DNA from: Taeniopygia guttata
Taxonomy: Eukaryota > Chordata > Aves > Passeriformes > Estrildidae
Assembly (NCBI RefSeq): GCF_048771995.1
Contig: NC_133063.1
Span: 59,059,310-59,123,309, forward strand
Length of the DNA stretch: 64,000 bases
Reading direction: 5' to 3'
Below are positions 36,863 to 50,268 of the stretch, piece by piece (positions within the stretch are counted from its first letter, which is position 1; the number at the start of each line of letters is the position of its first letter). The position numbers were made by a program, and so were the translations under genes. The notes beneath the pieces were generated by a model that had not been told where the DNA came from, did no database searches, and saw nothing but the letters and a program-made list of their open reading frames with translations.

Positions 36863-38490
36863 TAAAAAGAATGCTAAAATGTCTTATAATATATATCATG
36901 CAGAGGCAGAAACATTTGACCTCTAATGAAATAACAAAAACTTATCAACGTCTGTCTGTTTTCTCCACTTGCTAATCCTGAGCATTCCTGACCACAACAA
37001 GGCTGAGATCTGCTATGGGCCTGTGACTTAATTTCCACACTGTCCACTTTCGGTCCTGGGACAGTCATGTTTATACTGTATTTTGGCAGGAGTACAGCAG
37101 TGCTGTAAATTGCCTAATCCACCTTTGGGCCCCTCTATATCAAGCACTTCTTGCAGATATGTCTGCTCCATGTCATTATGCATCACACACAACCTTTGAC
37201 CTGAGTGAGTTATTAATAGAAAAGGTCTGCCTTTCTCATGCCAATTGGCATGCAGCACACTGAACTTGCTGGATGGCTGTGTTGCTTCCCTCTTGCTGGT
37301 TTTGAGATGCATAGATTGTGAGCAGGACTGAGAAAACATATTAAGACCTTCTTTGCAACCTGTACCGGGTTGGGTACATGGAGGATGGAGGGACAAGTGT
37401 CTCTTCTGTTTCCCCATTTGATCCTTGAACCAGAAGCACTGCTGAGAAAAGTGACTTCAAACATACAACATATTACATTATGTCATAGTGGTTATACCCA
37501 GCTGGGGTCAAGGCTGTATTCCATCTGTTTTCCAAGGACTTTTAGGACTGAAGAACAGAGATCAGCACCTTCTCATATGATTTCACCATCCTCAGTATGT
37601 GAGGAAACCAGCAGTGAGTTCCTCTGGGAAGCTGGGTTTTCCTGTTTTGGTAGGTAAGGAAAAATCTCAGGTCTCAGTATTTTCACACTCTGTGTCCCAC
37701 TCCACAGCAGGGACTGGGTATCTCAGTGGGACAAATCTGGGGAATCTTAGGTCAGGGACAAAACGACATTATTGTAGGTATGAGCGACACATGGTCATGT
37801 GTAGTGACTCTAAGGGACACAGACAATGTGACTTAACTAATACAGTCCATCACAGTGCCAGAGAGTCCTTAATCTTCCTTGGGATTAGTTTGATGCACTG
37901 ACACCTGCATTGTATTGTTTCTTGTCTACATTTGCAAACACAGGTGCAAAAGAAAAGCATTTAAAGACAGATACAAGTAACAAAATCCTTCCTAGATGGA
38001 CAAGTGACTTAATTTAGGAAATTGTCAGCTTAGTCCCCAGCTTTTAGGGCTGACCTCTAGTAAATCAACTTCAGAATACCTCTCCTCTGTCCTTTTGTTG
38101 GCCATGGTTCCCTTTTAGGCTGATGAGGTTTGCCTCCTAGCTCTTATCTCTTCTCATTAAACCTTCTTTTCTCTTCTCACTTGGATTTATATCTCTCTGG
38201 CCTAAACCTCCTTTCCTTCCCACTTTCTAGAGCTGGATTTGAAAAGTATGAACATCTGTAAGCATCTCAAATTTCTCTTTCCTTCCTTCCCTTTCCTATT
38301 ATCTTCTTTTGTTTCATGTTACACTGTATTTTTCAGTTAATTCTTCTCCTCTATTTTTCATGTTTTATAACAGTGAAATATATGAAACACTGAACTACAT
38401 AGAATTAATTGGCCTGAACTATCTTAAAATGTCATTTTTGTGTATAGATTAATGAATCTCTATTACCAATAACAATGTGAACTAGGGCTC
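36863..38490. other. Unassigned non-coding DNA
   Basis: The frames at 37028-37417 (minus, 129 codons) and 37599-37901 (plus, 100 codons) are moderately long but have no motif I can recognise. Their overlap on both strands argues against coding. Nothing else identified. Confidence 0.5.
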
Positions 38491-39066
38491 TGATGCCTGG
38501 TTTCACCCTGACCCACAACTAAGTCCCACACAGCTGCTCACTCATTCCTCCTGGGCAGGATGAGGGAGAGAATCAGGAGGGTAAAAGGAAGAAGTCTTGT
38601 GGGCTGGGATAAAAGCAGTTTAATCAGTATAAAGCAAAAGCTGCTAATACAAGTAAAACACAACAGAGAAGTCATTCACTGCTTCCCACGAGCAGACAGA
38701 TATTTGACGATCTGCAGGAAATCAGGGCCCCATCACATATAATGGTGACTTGTGAAGACAAATGCCATCATTGTAAATGTCTCCTCTTTTCATTATTTTT
38801 ACAAACCTTTATACGCTAAGCACGATGCCATGTAGTCTGGGGAATCTCCACGGCCAATTTGGGTCCCACCTTGTATCCTTTTCCAACCTCTTGTGCATCC
38901 CCAGCCTCTTTACTGGTGGTGTGGGGTAAGAGTTGAAAAGACCTGGATGTTGCTCAGCAATAGCTGAAACATCCCTCTATTATCAACACACCTTCCAGTA
39001 AAAATCCAAAACATATTTCATGCTACTATGAAGAAAATTCACTCTACCTCAGTGAAAACCAGCACA
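38491..39066 (-). mobile_element. Solo ERVL-type LTR, minus strand
   Basis: On the minus strand this begins TGTGCTGGTTTTCACTGAGG and continues with CTTCATAGTAGCATGAAA and TGTTTCAGCTATTGCTGAGC. A TATA box CGTATAAAGG maps to 38806-38815, and a poly-A signal ATTAAA to 38619-38624. The far end is GGGTGAAACCAGGCATCA. The arrangement matches a widespread avian ERVL LTR as I remember it. The five bases outside each end are GGCTC (38486-38490) and GGCTG (39067-39071), a 4/5 match. This fits an ERVL-type 5-base target-site duplication and supports the boundaries. No internal viral sequence adjoins it, so it is a solo LTR left by LTR-LTR recombination. A second copy lies at 45723-46222 on the other strand. 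Confidence 0.92.
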
Positions 39067-42000
39067 GGCTGCAAAGTGATTTGTCCAGGTCATTCGTCCC
39101 TCTATTACATTATTCAAGTGCTAGGGAGCAAGATGGCACAAGGGCTTCCCAACTCTCTTTGAAGGACAGAGCTTTCCTTCCTTGTTGTTGGTCATGGATC
39201 TTGCAGCAGAAGTGAGAAACAGGAGGTATTGCACTGTGAATTTGTGAAATGTAGGGCTCCCTGGGAGAAAAAAAGTGCTTTAAAATCCTCTTGTGCTTCT
39301 CCTTCGCAGCTGCCAGGAATTTGACAAGTTTACTCATTAATGAGTAGAAGGAGTAGATTCCTATCAGAAGATAAAGGCAGTGTATACCTGTGCTGAGAGT
39401 ACCCTGTATGTTCAGTAAGGTAGTTGGACCTGAGGACTTCATATATTCCCCTCCTGCTGTGCCCCAAGGCATCCTCAGTCATCTCCAGAACACAGAAGTT
39501 ATGACACATGTCACAAGGGCTATTATTAGTTAAAACCAGGTGTGCAACCGTGCTTAGAAAAATCAGTTTTGACTTATTCTAAAAAGCCTCTTGCTATGAG
39601 AATTGATCAGCTATCTTGAGCAGCAATGAGCTTACAACTGCTATCAAAGCTAGCAGGGTCTTGCAGGGCTGGTAAGGATTTCTGACTACTGAGTCTTTTT
39701 GCTTGGAATAGTTGGTTTCCTAGCATATACATTCAAACTTCCCTCTGGGTATTTAAGGAGAAGATCAATAGTTCTTACAAACTCTTCATCTTTTTTTACT
39801 TCAAAATATAGTTTAACAAAAGTCACACTTAGCTGGACGTGTTGCAATGCGGTAATGGCATTTCAATATCAATATAATTCCTGCTTTGAAACACTACCAA
39901 TACACTGTTAATAGAAAAACAGAACTGAAAAAATGCAAACAAAAGGAACTGAATTTATGCTGTTTCTAACTAAATTGATGGTCAAATTCTTAACCATTAA
40001 ACCACTTAATATTATTGCAGAACTGAAATTAATGCCTGTAATTTCAACACAGAGGTAATCTCCCTAATAGTATCTAGTTACCGGAATCTTGCAATATTGC
40101 CTATAAAAGCTTTCATGATGCAAAAAGAAAAGCAGAATATATAGTTAGTGGTGACTTGGGTGAATTAAAATAAAATCAATTTCAGTGCATAAATGTATAT
40201 AATCCATTTCCTTCTAAAGGCTTATCCAAAGACTTTTATCCTGAATAAGCCTAGGAAGGCCATGTGCTTGGCTGTAACATACTCAGTAACTGAATTGCAG
40301 TAGGTGCTCAAGATCCTATTTTCAAGAGAAAAACAGCCTGGCTAAAAGGATAATTACTATGCTAAATATTACTATTCCCCCTGCTCTCTGCAAACAGGGC
40401 TTGGTTCAAAATGATTGGTGTGTAAAAGGTGCCTACAAATGAGATGACAAAGCTGAAAAATTGGTGATAGGTAGGCTTCATGTTCAATATGTAGCATGAA
40501 AAGACATTAAAATATTGCAAATTGAAATGCTTACCTAACACTCTGTCTTTCACATTACAAAGAGCCATAGCACATTAGTCAGCTTTGCAGGGAATTACAA
40601 ACCTGATTTAAAAGTTACACAATTCATTAGTATATAATAAGGTTTAAAAGTCAAAATATAAATTCTTTTTTTCTTCCCAATTTACTATGAATTCCCTATA
40701 TGGACAATTTTCCTTCCCAAAATTTCCAGCTGATTTTCTTTAAGGTTAAATATTTTTCCCACATTTACATGTAAGTGAGAAGGAACCTTCTCTGTGGAGT
40801 TGAAAGAATTTTTAGCCTTGCTATTGCTTTGTTATGACTCAGCTGAGATAGATGACAACTGTCAGAATTACTCATGATGATAGTAAAAGCTCAGCCTGAG
40901 AAGAAGTCAGTGATCACTGGTAAGTCAGGCATACACAGCTGTAGATGGCTAGTTCATTTGCCCATGATCCTTAAGTCTCACAACGTTTGTGGACAGTTAA
41001 CAGGTTCTAGTTTGATACGTGGAACACCTGTCCTAGCAGGGAGGAATGTATTCAGCTAAACTGCCTGGCTCTGATACACAGCTAAGGTGGGCATCACTGC
41101 AGGGGCAACAGAACCTGCATCCCTGGGAAAAAGAACAAGTCTGATCATTATAAATGCCTTTTAATTCCAGATTGTCTGGAGCCACACATTTAGTAATCAA
41201 GCCCCATGTGACACATATTTTATTTGTTGTAGCAATATGTTAACATTTCTATTATTTAGTGACGCTCATCTGTAACTAGGCACGTATTTATAATAAAAAC
41301 ACTCTTGCAATATGCTGCTAACAATTTGAAACAAGCCTTCCAATATGTTAGAGGCAACCTTTACCTGTGGTGCTTCATGCTGTTGAAAGTAACAGCTGGA
41401 ATGTGGATTAAATCATGCCAAAAGTGACCCATGGAATTATTTGTGAACAATTTATGATACTGGTGAGAAAATGGTCACTGAATACTACAGGTCTAGTTTT
41501 GGGTAAGTTTGTTCTAGCAGAAGAAAGAGCCTGCATGCATGCCCAATCTTTTCATGCTTTTCTCACTGCTACACTGCCAGAAATATTACTGACCAGATTC
41601 TAGCTGCTTAGGCTCCATAATGAGGCAAGAGTGTAAGGCAGAGTAGGATTCCTGATGTTTGTATTGCTCTAAAACAGTTCCAAGAAACAAACGTTTGGAT
41701 CAAAAACAGAGGAGTCACATTTTGGCTTGTTGATTCCAGGGTCAAAAGAGTGTTCTGCTGCTCTCTGCTTTATTTTCCGTGTTTTCTCCAAAGAGATATA
41801 ACGTAAGAACTACCTCTTCCTGCAGCTCACCAGTAATCTGATTTCCATAGTTTTGTTAGGGTTGGTGACTACTGATCTGTGGATTTGGTAAATAAAATAG
41901 TCAGGTTATAGTTACTTTAAAAAAGAAAAATCTGCAAAACTTTCAACACAGCTGAGTTTGATAAGCAGCAATGACTCTGCCTTAAATTGCTGTGGGATGA

Positions 42001-45000
42001 GTCACTTGCTTTCGATAATTTGAAGCTTCTGCAACACTTTCCTTCCTTCTTTGCCTAATGTTTCATTTGGGGAACATGCTTAATCAATGTTTTCTGATAT
42101 TTATGATCTCCTACATACTGACAGCAGGTGCAGAAAAAGTAAATCCCCATCTGCATAAAAATCTTGCTGATATTCAGAAGCATGCTGTTTCACTATAGTT
42201 TTCATAGACAGGTGATTTTTCATGGTACCTCCAGAAGGTTCCTCCCACCTCCCTGCTGTTACCTCTGTTTTCTTACCTGCTGCTATCACAAGTTATGGCT
42301 TTGTTTGTAGGCCTGCATGAGGTGCCATTTAAAAATATGTCTATTTGTTTTGTTTGATGGACTCTTGTTTGGATTCAGTCCAGATACATGTTTATGTTTC
42401 ATGGCTTGCCTCATGACTTCGAATCTTCTGGCAGACAAGAAGCCTCCTTTGAAATACTATTGCTTTTCACTGGGATGTTGTAATAAAGGCTTTAAAACAA
42501 GGGTGGAGAGTCTGCATCCTGGGGATGAGACACTTTAACTGGTTCATCTTGTTTCTGGCAAGATATTGTGATTTGTGTTAGGTTTTGAGGAGGTTTTTAT
42601 TTTTTTTATTACTATTGTATAGCAGTATATTAATGTGATATAGTTAGGCAAACTTCTCCATCCTAAAAACTTTTCTTCTAAGATTTGCGTTGGTGGTTTG
42701 AAGTTAAGGAACAAGGAAAAATCATAACAACTTGTTTTTAAAAATGGGGACACTCTTGTGGTTGGTTATTTTAGTGGGTTTTAAGGATCAACATTTGTCT
42801 CCCATCCCTTTTAATATACCTTGGGGAGGTAGAGATGGCTTCCTTTCTTTGCTTTGCCCTCCTTATTCTCTAAGGAAACAGAAAATTAAATGGTTTGTAT
42901 GTGAGAATTTATAAACAGCAATTAGAATTTGTCTTATTCCTCCTGCTAAATAATTTTGAATAATATGTGTGTTTTTAGAGGTTACCCAGGCTATAAGCCA
43001 CATTACACAAGCAAATTTTCCCTCAAAAAAATCTTAAGTTAAAGGGTAAAGAAAAAAGAAAATAAAAGACACAGTCTTACTAACTGTGATAAATCACTGC
43101 AGGAATCAGGAAAAGAAAACTCGATTCCTAGCCAGGTAAATACACTAGACTATGTTATCACTCAGTGGACTATTTCTTAAAATGAAAGAATCTGATATCC
43201 TTCAAGAAATACAGAGATGAAATATAAAAAATGGCTTAAGAGGAAAGTTACATAGGGTCATGCTTCAGATTAAGTAAACAAAGTAATGTAATACTGAACC
43301 AGATGACATACAAAGAAAGATTTCTTTATAAAGCAGGAAAGCTTCAAAATCCATTAAAAAAATGAAATTAAGAAACCCTCCCCAAATATAAAAAACCCCC
43401 AGCAATGAAATGGTACATTTCAAACACTAAAAAGAATATGAGAAAGAACAATTCTGTTTAAGGTACTTTTTTATTTTTCTGATTTCCTGGTTTGTCTGTT
43501 TTCGTTTCATTATCTGGAGGGCCAGGGGGCTTTTTGTTATATAAATGTATATTTCCATATACAGTTTCTAAACCTTTAAGCTATTTTATCTGATTTTCAG
43601 GTAAAAAAACCCAGGAAAAATTAGATAAGTTCAGTTTCCGGTTTAAATACATAGCATGAAAATCAGAAAATAATTAAGCCAAATCATGTGAGAATAATCT
43701 CAAGGCAAGCTGAAGCTAAACCAATAGTAACTCAGGCTCAGCTGTGCCTATACAACAAAGGGGAAATACAATACAGCAGGGAAAAGCTGTGGGAAGAAAT
43801 GCATTAGAACATTATCCATTATAGTATGCTAGAGAAAAATGAGATTCTGTGCTGCTAGGTTTCTCAGAAAGGCTTTTGGGTAGAAATCAGCAACTAGCAA
43901 AAGCAAATGCTTTGCTATCATCATTCTATAACTATTTAACATTGATAACTAGATTGATAACTAGATGTCCCTGAAAAATATGGGACTGAATGGCAGCTGT
44001 AGCTGAACCGTCCCTTGTAAATTAAGTCTTTGTGAGGACGCCAGTTAAAGGAAAATAAAGGTTACATTGCTAAGCAAGCTGGAAAGAAGACATTGAATAG
44101 CTGGTATTCTTTAAATGTTTAAGAGATTAGTCGCAGAGCACGCATAAAATATGTGATGGTGATACATGAAAATTAAAGTAAATGTGAACGTAAAGTATTT
44201 TCAGTGATTTTGCACTAGTAACCAGAAAAAAGTCCCACTTAGCCAGAAGACAAGAGCCTAGAGAGGCTGAAGACAATAACTGAGTCAAAATTAAATATAG
44301 ATGTATGACTAAAAAATAAATATTAGGCGAGATATAAGGTGAAAGAGATTGACAAGACAAAACTACTGTTAATAATTGATCAGTCTGCTGATTATACCTC
44401 AAAATATGGAGGACCTTCTGACAGCAAATAAACAAGACTCTTTGTTTCACTACAGATTTTGTAGTTTTAGCCAAGGAGCTGAAATCTAGAATTCATCTCA
44501 AAGAATCTTAGTCTAGGAGTTCTACACAAGGTTTCATTTTCATCATTTAACTTGCAAGGGAATGAGGTAATGTTTTTATGATGAAAGCTTATTCTAGTCT
44601 AAACATCAGGCTTCTAAAATCTCACTAATTATATGACACAGACTGGAATTTCCTGACTTCAGTAGCCACTATCAAGTTAATTGTATACATAAAAATCTGA
44701 AAAGAAAATAGAAAATTGAGTCATTCAGTATAGTTCCCTCCAACAGTTGTTTTTAACCCAAGTAAATGTCAAGACAGACAGTCTTGCACAATTGAAGACA
44801 TTACCTACAACTGATATATCTAAATATCTAGCCTAAATATTTCATAAGTGGAATTCCTTTCAACATTTATTATTACCCTTGCTAGTTTCTGCTTTTATCT
44901 TTACCATCAATATTGTTCATGTTAAACTTTTTTTGGTCCCATTCATTACTCTGGAATCATAAAATATTATGCTTGTGACAGAATGGATTTTTCTTCAGGA

Positions 45001-45722
45001 ATTAACTGTGGTGTCATAATGCAAATATATTATTATTTGTAATAAAGGGTAAATTATGAAAAAATGAAAACTCAGGTTCCCTAAATAATGTAAGCTAAGA
45101 ATACTACTGAAAACATTAATTTTTTAAAACTGTGATATTTTTGTATTTCCAAGCAGTTTCCATTTAATTATATGTCAATACTTGTGGCATATTATTCACA
45201 AAGATATTTGAGGAAAAATGTGGCAGAGCAGTGGGGGAGCAAATATGAGGAAGAATTTCTGTTAAGCTGTTTGTAACTAAAAGCACAAATATGCTAGTAC
45301 AGATGAAGAGCAGTTATTTTGTTGTTTGATTCTTATGATGCAAAAAGTCTGATGGAGTCAATGCATTGCCAAAATATACCCTCTAAAATTCCCAAAAGAC
45401 CAGACTACAATACAGTGGTGTTTAAGAAACTCTGTCTGATGTAGCTCTTGTTGAAAGTTTGTGCTTACAAGGGCATACCCCTGAATGTGAACTGAAAGTA
45501 GGTGCCATCTGTTGAGGTATAAGGCACCTTCTTTTGCAACCTCTTCTAATCTTCTGTATTGCTCCAGGTTTCAGAATGCTGGGGATCAACCACACATGCT
45601 CCATCAGATCTAGCTCATCTAGGTACTTGCATTTCTTTTAGAGTCTTGTTACACTCGCAACTTCCTATTTTCAAAATACGACTTAATAAGAAAAAAGGCT
45701 AACATCAAATGGGTTTGATGAA
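39067..45722. other. Unassigned non-coding DNA between two solo LTRs
   Basis: In 6.65 kb I recognise no gene and no repeat family. A 12-base tandem duplication, ATTGATAACTAG twice, lies at 43941-43964. No retroviral gag, pol or env-like frame is present, so the flanking LTRs are not the two ends of one provirus, which their opposite orientation also excludes. Confidence 0.55.
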
Positions 45723-46222
45723 TGCACTGATTTTGACTGGGATAGGGTTAACTTTGTTTACAGTGCCTTGTATGGGGCTGTGGTTTAGATTTGTGCTGAA
45801 TACAGGGTTGATAATACAGAGATATTTTTGTTATTGCTGTGCAGGCCAAGGCCTTTTCTGCTTTTTGTGCTGCATGCTGGTAAGGACACTGGGGGTGCCT
45901 GGGAGGCTGGGAGCAGACACAGCCAGGACAGGTGACCCCAGCTGACCAAATGGGTATTCCAGACAAGGTGACATCACACTCAGTATACAAAGTGGGGGGA
46001 AGAAGAAGGAAGGGGATATGTTCAGAGTGATGATATTCATCTTCCTCATGTTCCTCTGAGGGATGAGGCCCCACTTTCCTGGAGATGCTGAACACCTGCC
46101 TGTGCATAAGAAGCAGAGAATACATCCCTTGTTTTGGTTTGCTTGCTTGTGCAGTTTTTTCTTTCCCATCCTTCCAGTTATCTCCCCAGTCCTACTGATG
46201 GGGCTGGGGTTAAATCATTACA
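45723..46222 (+). mobile_element. Solo ERVL-type LTR, plus strand
   Basis: This is the same family as 38491-39066 but on the plus strand. It opens TGCACTGATTTTGACTGGGA and continues TATGGGGCTGTGGTTTAG, then GGCCAAGGCCTTTTCTGCTT, GGGAGCAGACACAGCCAGGA and GACAAGGTGACATCACACTC. The TATA region is altered to AGTATACAAAG near 45987. GAGATGCTGAACACCTGCCT follows and the right end is GGGGTTAAATCATTACA. It is about 75 bases shorter than the minus copy because the poly-A-signal segment near its 3' end is deleted or replaced by a pyrimidine-rich stretch. No clear target-site duplication is seen. No internal retroviral sequence adjoins it. Confidence 0.92.
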
Positions 46223-49200
46223 TTAAGTTATTTAAAAATTTTTTCATCTCATTTTCAATCGCTATTGATATTTAAGCCAAGCTGTAAACTCTGTGTGTCT
46301 TGCATTTTATGTTTTACCTGTCTGCTCAATTGACCTTCTGGCAACATCTATTAAAGACACTGAAATCTTTCTCTGTTGTGGTTTCTGAATCTGGGTTAAA
46401 CTAATTTGGGTAGTTAAACAGAATCAACATATATTACACCAAAGTCAATAGTCCTAAATGTTTGCTGATAGTCTGGCACTTCTGGAATTGTTCCTTTCTA
46501 TCTTCATTCTTGTTGAATAAGCATCTGTATTAATTTGAATGCCACAGTAAACAGTTAAGTAAAAAAGGGAAGAGTGTCTATTATTCGATTGCTATAAATT
46601 ATTACAAATCAGGTAACTCTCTCTCCTCTATGGAGACATGTAGTCGCCTCCAAAGACACATTGTCAGAGTGAATGCACAGGATATGGTTAATTTTGCTGC
46701 ATGCATTTAATTGCTTCCCACAAAAAAAGATATTACAATGAGGGGCTGGCACCAACTTTACAAAGTTGCTGTGTCATTAGTGGGTATCACTGGTTTATTT
46801 GTGTACATGGAACAGTAAGGGGGAAGAGGGAGTAGAGTCAGATGTTCTGAATTTGGGAATTAATCCTTTTTCTAATCCTAGCCTGATATTGAAGATGACA
46901 GAAGCTGCAAAGTTAAAGGAAGTACAACTTTTTGGAGGCATTGCCTTTTATTTTGGCTGTTCCTTTTTGACCCTACATATATTTACTATGTATCTGTAGT
47001 GATACTGCTCTCTAATTGTAACTTATGCAAGGCTTGTTTAGGAGTTCCCCACCTTTGTAGAAATAATGACTGCAGTCAGTCCAAGCTGTCTGAGTTGTCT
47101 GTATTACATTTATATACGAAAGATGTATATAACTGATATTCTGATTGTGGCTGTTTATGTGGCTAAATTCAGTTTGCCATATATCTGAGAAATAAGTGTA
47201 AATAATAAATAAGTGTAAATAATTCAATAAAATTTTTTTTTTCAGAATTCAATATTCTGGCATTAACACTTTCCTAAACTATTACTTACCCATTACCAGA
47301 ATAGAGCCGATATCAGGGAACTGTGATCTATTACCAATTACACATTAGGTTCAAGTATCAACAAAAGCAAATACCCCTTTTGCGTTAAACATGATATACA
47401 ACCTTAGCATATCAACTGCTTTTTTAAGTTCAAGGCTGACACCTTACATTAATCTCATTCTGCTTCCAAAGTGCTGTAAATCCTCTTGAGGTGATTTTCA
47501 GAGAAGTCCATGAAGAAAATTGAGACCCCAACTATACCTTAGCATGTACCAGAGCAGTAATATACATGCAAGTGCTACCAGAGGTTTCTAGCAGTTCTTG
47601 CCACATGGGTCCTGAACTTCCCTGCCATAAAGGTCAACTGGATTTGCTGGTGATCTCGATGCCTTTAGAGTAGTTTGAAGCTGGTAGTTAAGTTAGCGGT
47701 ACCTTACAGCAACAAGAGGTGTGTATGTATGTGTGCATATGTATACATGTATAGAGCCAATCTGCTGATTTCCGCCTGTTTTGTCAAAGTGCTGTGTAAA
47801 TATAACGTGATCTGGGAAGCCTTCAGTCCAACTTTTTGATGAAAGATGTCAGACCAGGCAGAAATGCTGAGATAACTTCTGAATACAAGAGGGGGCCATT
47901 TGTTCTTTATTTCAGCATATTGAAATCGTAATAGAGGTAGATTGTAATCCTATGTTAAACAAAATCATGATCTCAGTTTAGTTCTTTGTGGCCAAAGCTA
48001 TCAATCAGAACCAGCACTTCTGTTTGTTATTCCAGAAGTGAAATGGAGACCTAAAAGGAAACAACAGTTTGGGAGGTTAGAATTAAATAATATGCATTCT
48101 TCAGCTTGCACTTATGCTATCTGGATAAGAGCTATATACTTTTTTAGATGGAGTCAAACTAATGCAGTTAGAAAACACTAAATCACTAATTTAAAATGTA
48201 GTCAAATAATAAGAATCACATATTTACCCTGGGTTAGCACCAAAGATGTCAACATTTGAGATCTAGGTGTTACAGTGCCCTGAATCTTTGTCTTATGAAG
48301 CTCTCCACTGTATCACAGTAATTTGAAAATGAGAGGAAGAAAAGCCACTGGCCAGTCTGGGGATGAAAGGCAAATACACATTGAAACAGAGCATGTAATC
48401 TGTATTGCACCAATCGCACTAACCTGTGCTCTGCTGATTTAGATATGTAACTTTCCCATAGGGTGCATAGTAAAGTACAGCACCTCCCATAAACACATCC
48501 TAGGTGCAAAGGAAACTCAGTAAAAAGTAGCCACTAACTGCTAGACAATCAGTCTGTCTCTTCTCCAGCTGTTGAGGTAATAAATAGGAAACTATTGCCA
48601 TTTGAGACTGACAGTCCAAAGCTACCCTTAAGAATGTAAGAATATATCTTTCTAACGTGTTTTTCCTGAAGCATATCTATTTCTGTCATTTTGGAGAAGC
48701 CTTTTGAAAATCTGTCTCTATAAAATAAAGCTAATGTGTAGGTGACACCCCATGGAAGAAAAAAATATTTTATGTTAACTCTTGGTCTGTGCATGAAGAA
48801 CGTTTAAAGTAAAATGGCTACTGGAGTATCCAGAAATTGTACTCCTGGGTTTTGGCTTGGTTAACAGAACAGCTTCAGCCATGGCAGGGAATAGTGCCTT
48901 ACTGACAGCAGGCAGGGGGAGACACTGGTGGGACATGTGCAATTTTCTCCCATCTGATTGAGGTGGTAATCTTCCTATCTTGATTCCTGAATGAATGTTT
49001 TAACCTTCCAGCTATTTTATCAAGGAATCAAGGGAGACGAAAGGTACTGGTGCTGCCTTTGGAAAGCAATCTGAAATTATTCTATGGGAGCCTAGGGCTA
49101 CCTATGCATTAAATAAACAGAGAAAACATCTATGAAATTCAGCTTTACAGGACACATAAGCTAAGTTGTAAATTCCAGTAGGGCTCATTTGAGAGTGTTG

Positions 49201-49543
49201 AAGGAACCAGCCAGGGTAGAAAGAGTATATCAAAAAAGCAAGATGCTTTGTTAACCTAAGTTCTTTATCTACTGCCCCACACAGATTGGTGTCAAGTCCC
49301 TCCCTCCCCCTGCTACCCCACCCCATGCAATAATATGTGCTTAAAAGTGGCTATTCAGAAGCTGCCTGCAATTCACTCAAGCAGCAAATTCTAAAAAATT
49401 GTGATTCATTGTCAGTAGTTGCTATGTGTCATTTTGTCTTGCCAAAAACTAAGATTGTTCTTACCTGCTATGGAACATGGATTATTTGTAAGTTTGAACA
49501 ATAGGTACTACCCAGTGCAGGTATAATTCACCCTGCCATGCAT
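46223..49543. other. Unassigned non-coding DNA
   Basis: AT-rich, with a degenerate GTAT/GTGT stretch at 47720-47752 and a small direct duplication of AATAAGTGTAAATAAT near 47190-47224. No gene or repeat family recognised. Confidence 0.55.
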
Positions 49544-49660
49544 AAAGCAAGCAAGTTGAGTAATTAATGATCACGATTTAAGAATTCAAGTAGACAGTGT
49601 AACAACTATGCATCAATGTTTCATTTCTACTAAAAGCTGAATACCAGTATTTCCAGTGCT
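49544..49660 (+). repeat. 117-base segment duplicated at 50931-51047 (presumed source copy)
   Basis: From AAAGCAAGCAAGTTGAGTAA to TTCCAGTGCT this segment reappears in the same orientation at 50931-51047, with no gap in the alignment and nine mismatches by my count (about 92% identical). The copy here sits in otherwise unassigned DNA. The other interrupts a CR1 element, so this one is the likely template. I do not recognise it as a known repeat family. Confidence 0.93.
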
Positions 49661-50268
49661 CTATGGTGCAACAAGAAAACATTAAGTGCATAGTTCAAGA
49701 TAAACACCATGTATCAATGTTTCTGGACCAAATTCTGATTACAGAAGTATGCATGTGTTATAGATGTGCATCTCATGGGTAATACTTTATTTTCCACAAT
49801 ATATTACTTTGTCTAGCTGGGCTTTGACTTCAGAAGAAATGAAGCACTGCATGAAGACGTAATGTACCTGGAAAAAGACAGGGACACATCCATCTCTCCA
49901 TCTCAGGCAGCTACAGTAGGAAAGTGCTTACCCACCTCTGCAGTTCTACAGTCTCAAATGGAGTAAAAGTCAGGACCTTTTACTGAAAGTATTGAACCAG
50001 TTTTCTCTGGTTATGGTTTGGAATAAGTGTCAAGTTAGGACAGAAGCCAAAACAAAATCTGTGTTTATTATACTTCTTTGGCATTGACTACAAGCAATTA
50101 CATATGTCTCAAAAGTTAGTAGGTATTTCAGTGACTGTGATTTCTGTAAGTTTTTTGTGCTTATCTTTTTGAAGAGACTTAATAACTCAGGATTTTGACT
50201 GTTGTTTCATATCTTTTACAGCTTAAATGGTCCTTATGCAAGAATAATTTTCTTTCCTGTGGTATGAC
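49661..50268. other. Unassigned spacer
   Basis: Six hundred bases between the duplicated segment and the CR1 3' end, with nothing recognised. Confidence 0.55.

Noticed and set aside
37028..37417. 129-codon minus-strand frame
   Set aside because: No known motif, no splice or promoter context, and overlapping frames on both strands.
39110..39472. 120-codon minus-strand frame beside a solo LTR, considered as retroviral coding sequence
   Set aside because: It shows no gag, protease, RT or env motif, and the neighbouring LTR has its own target-site duplication, consistent with a solo LTR.
38491..46222. The two LTRs as ends of one provirus
   Set aside because: They are in opposite orientation and no retroviral coding sequence lies between them.
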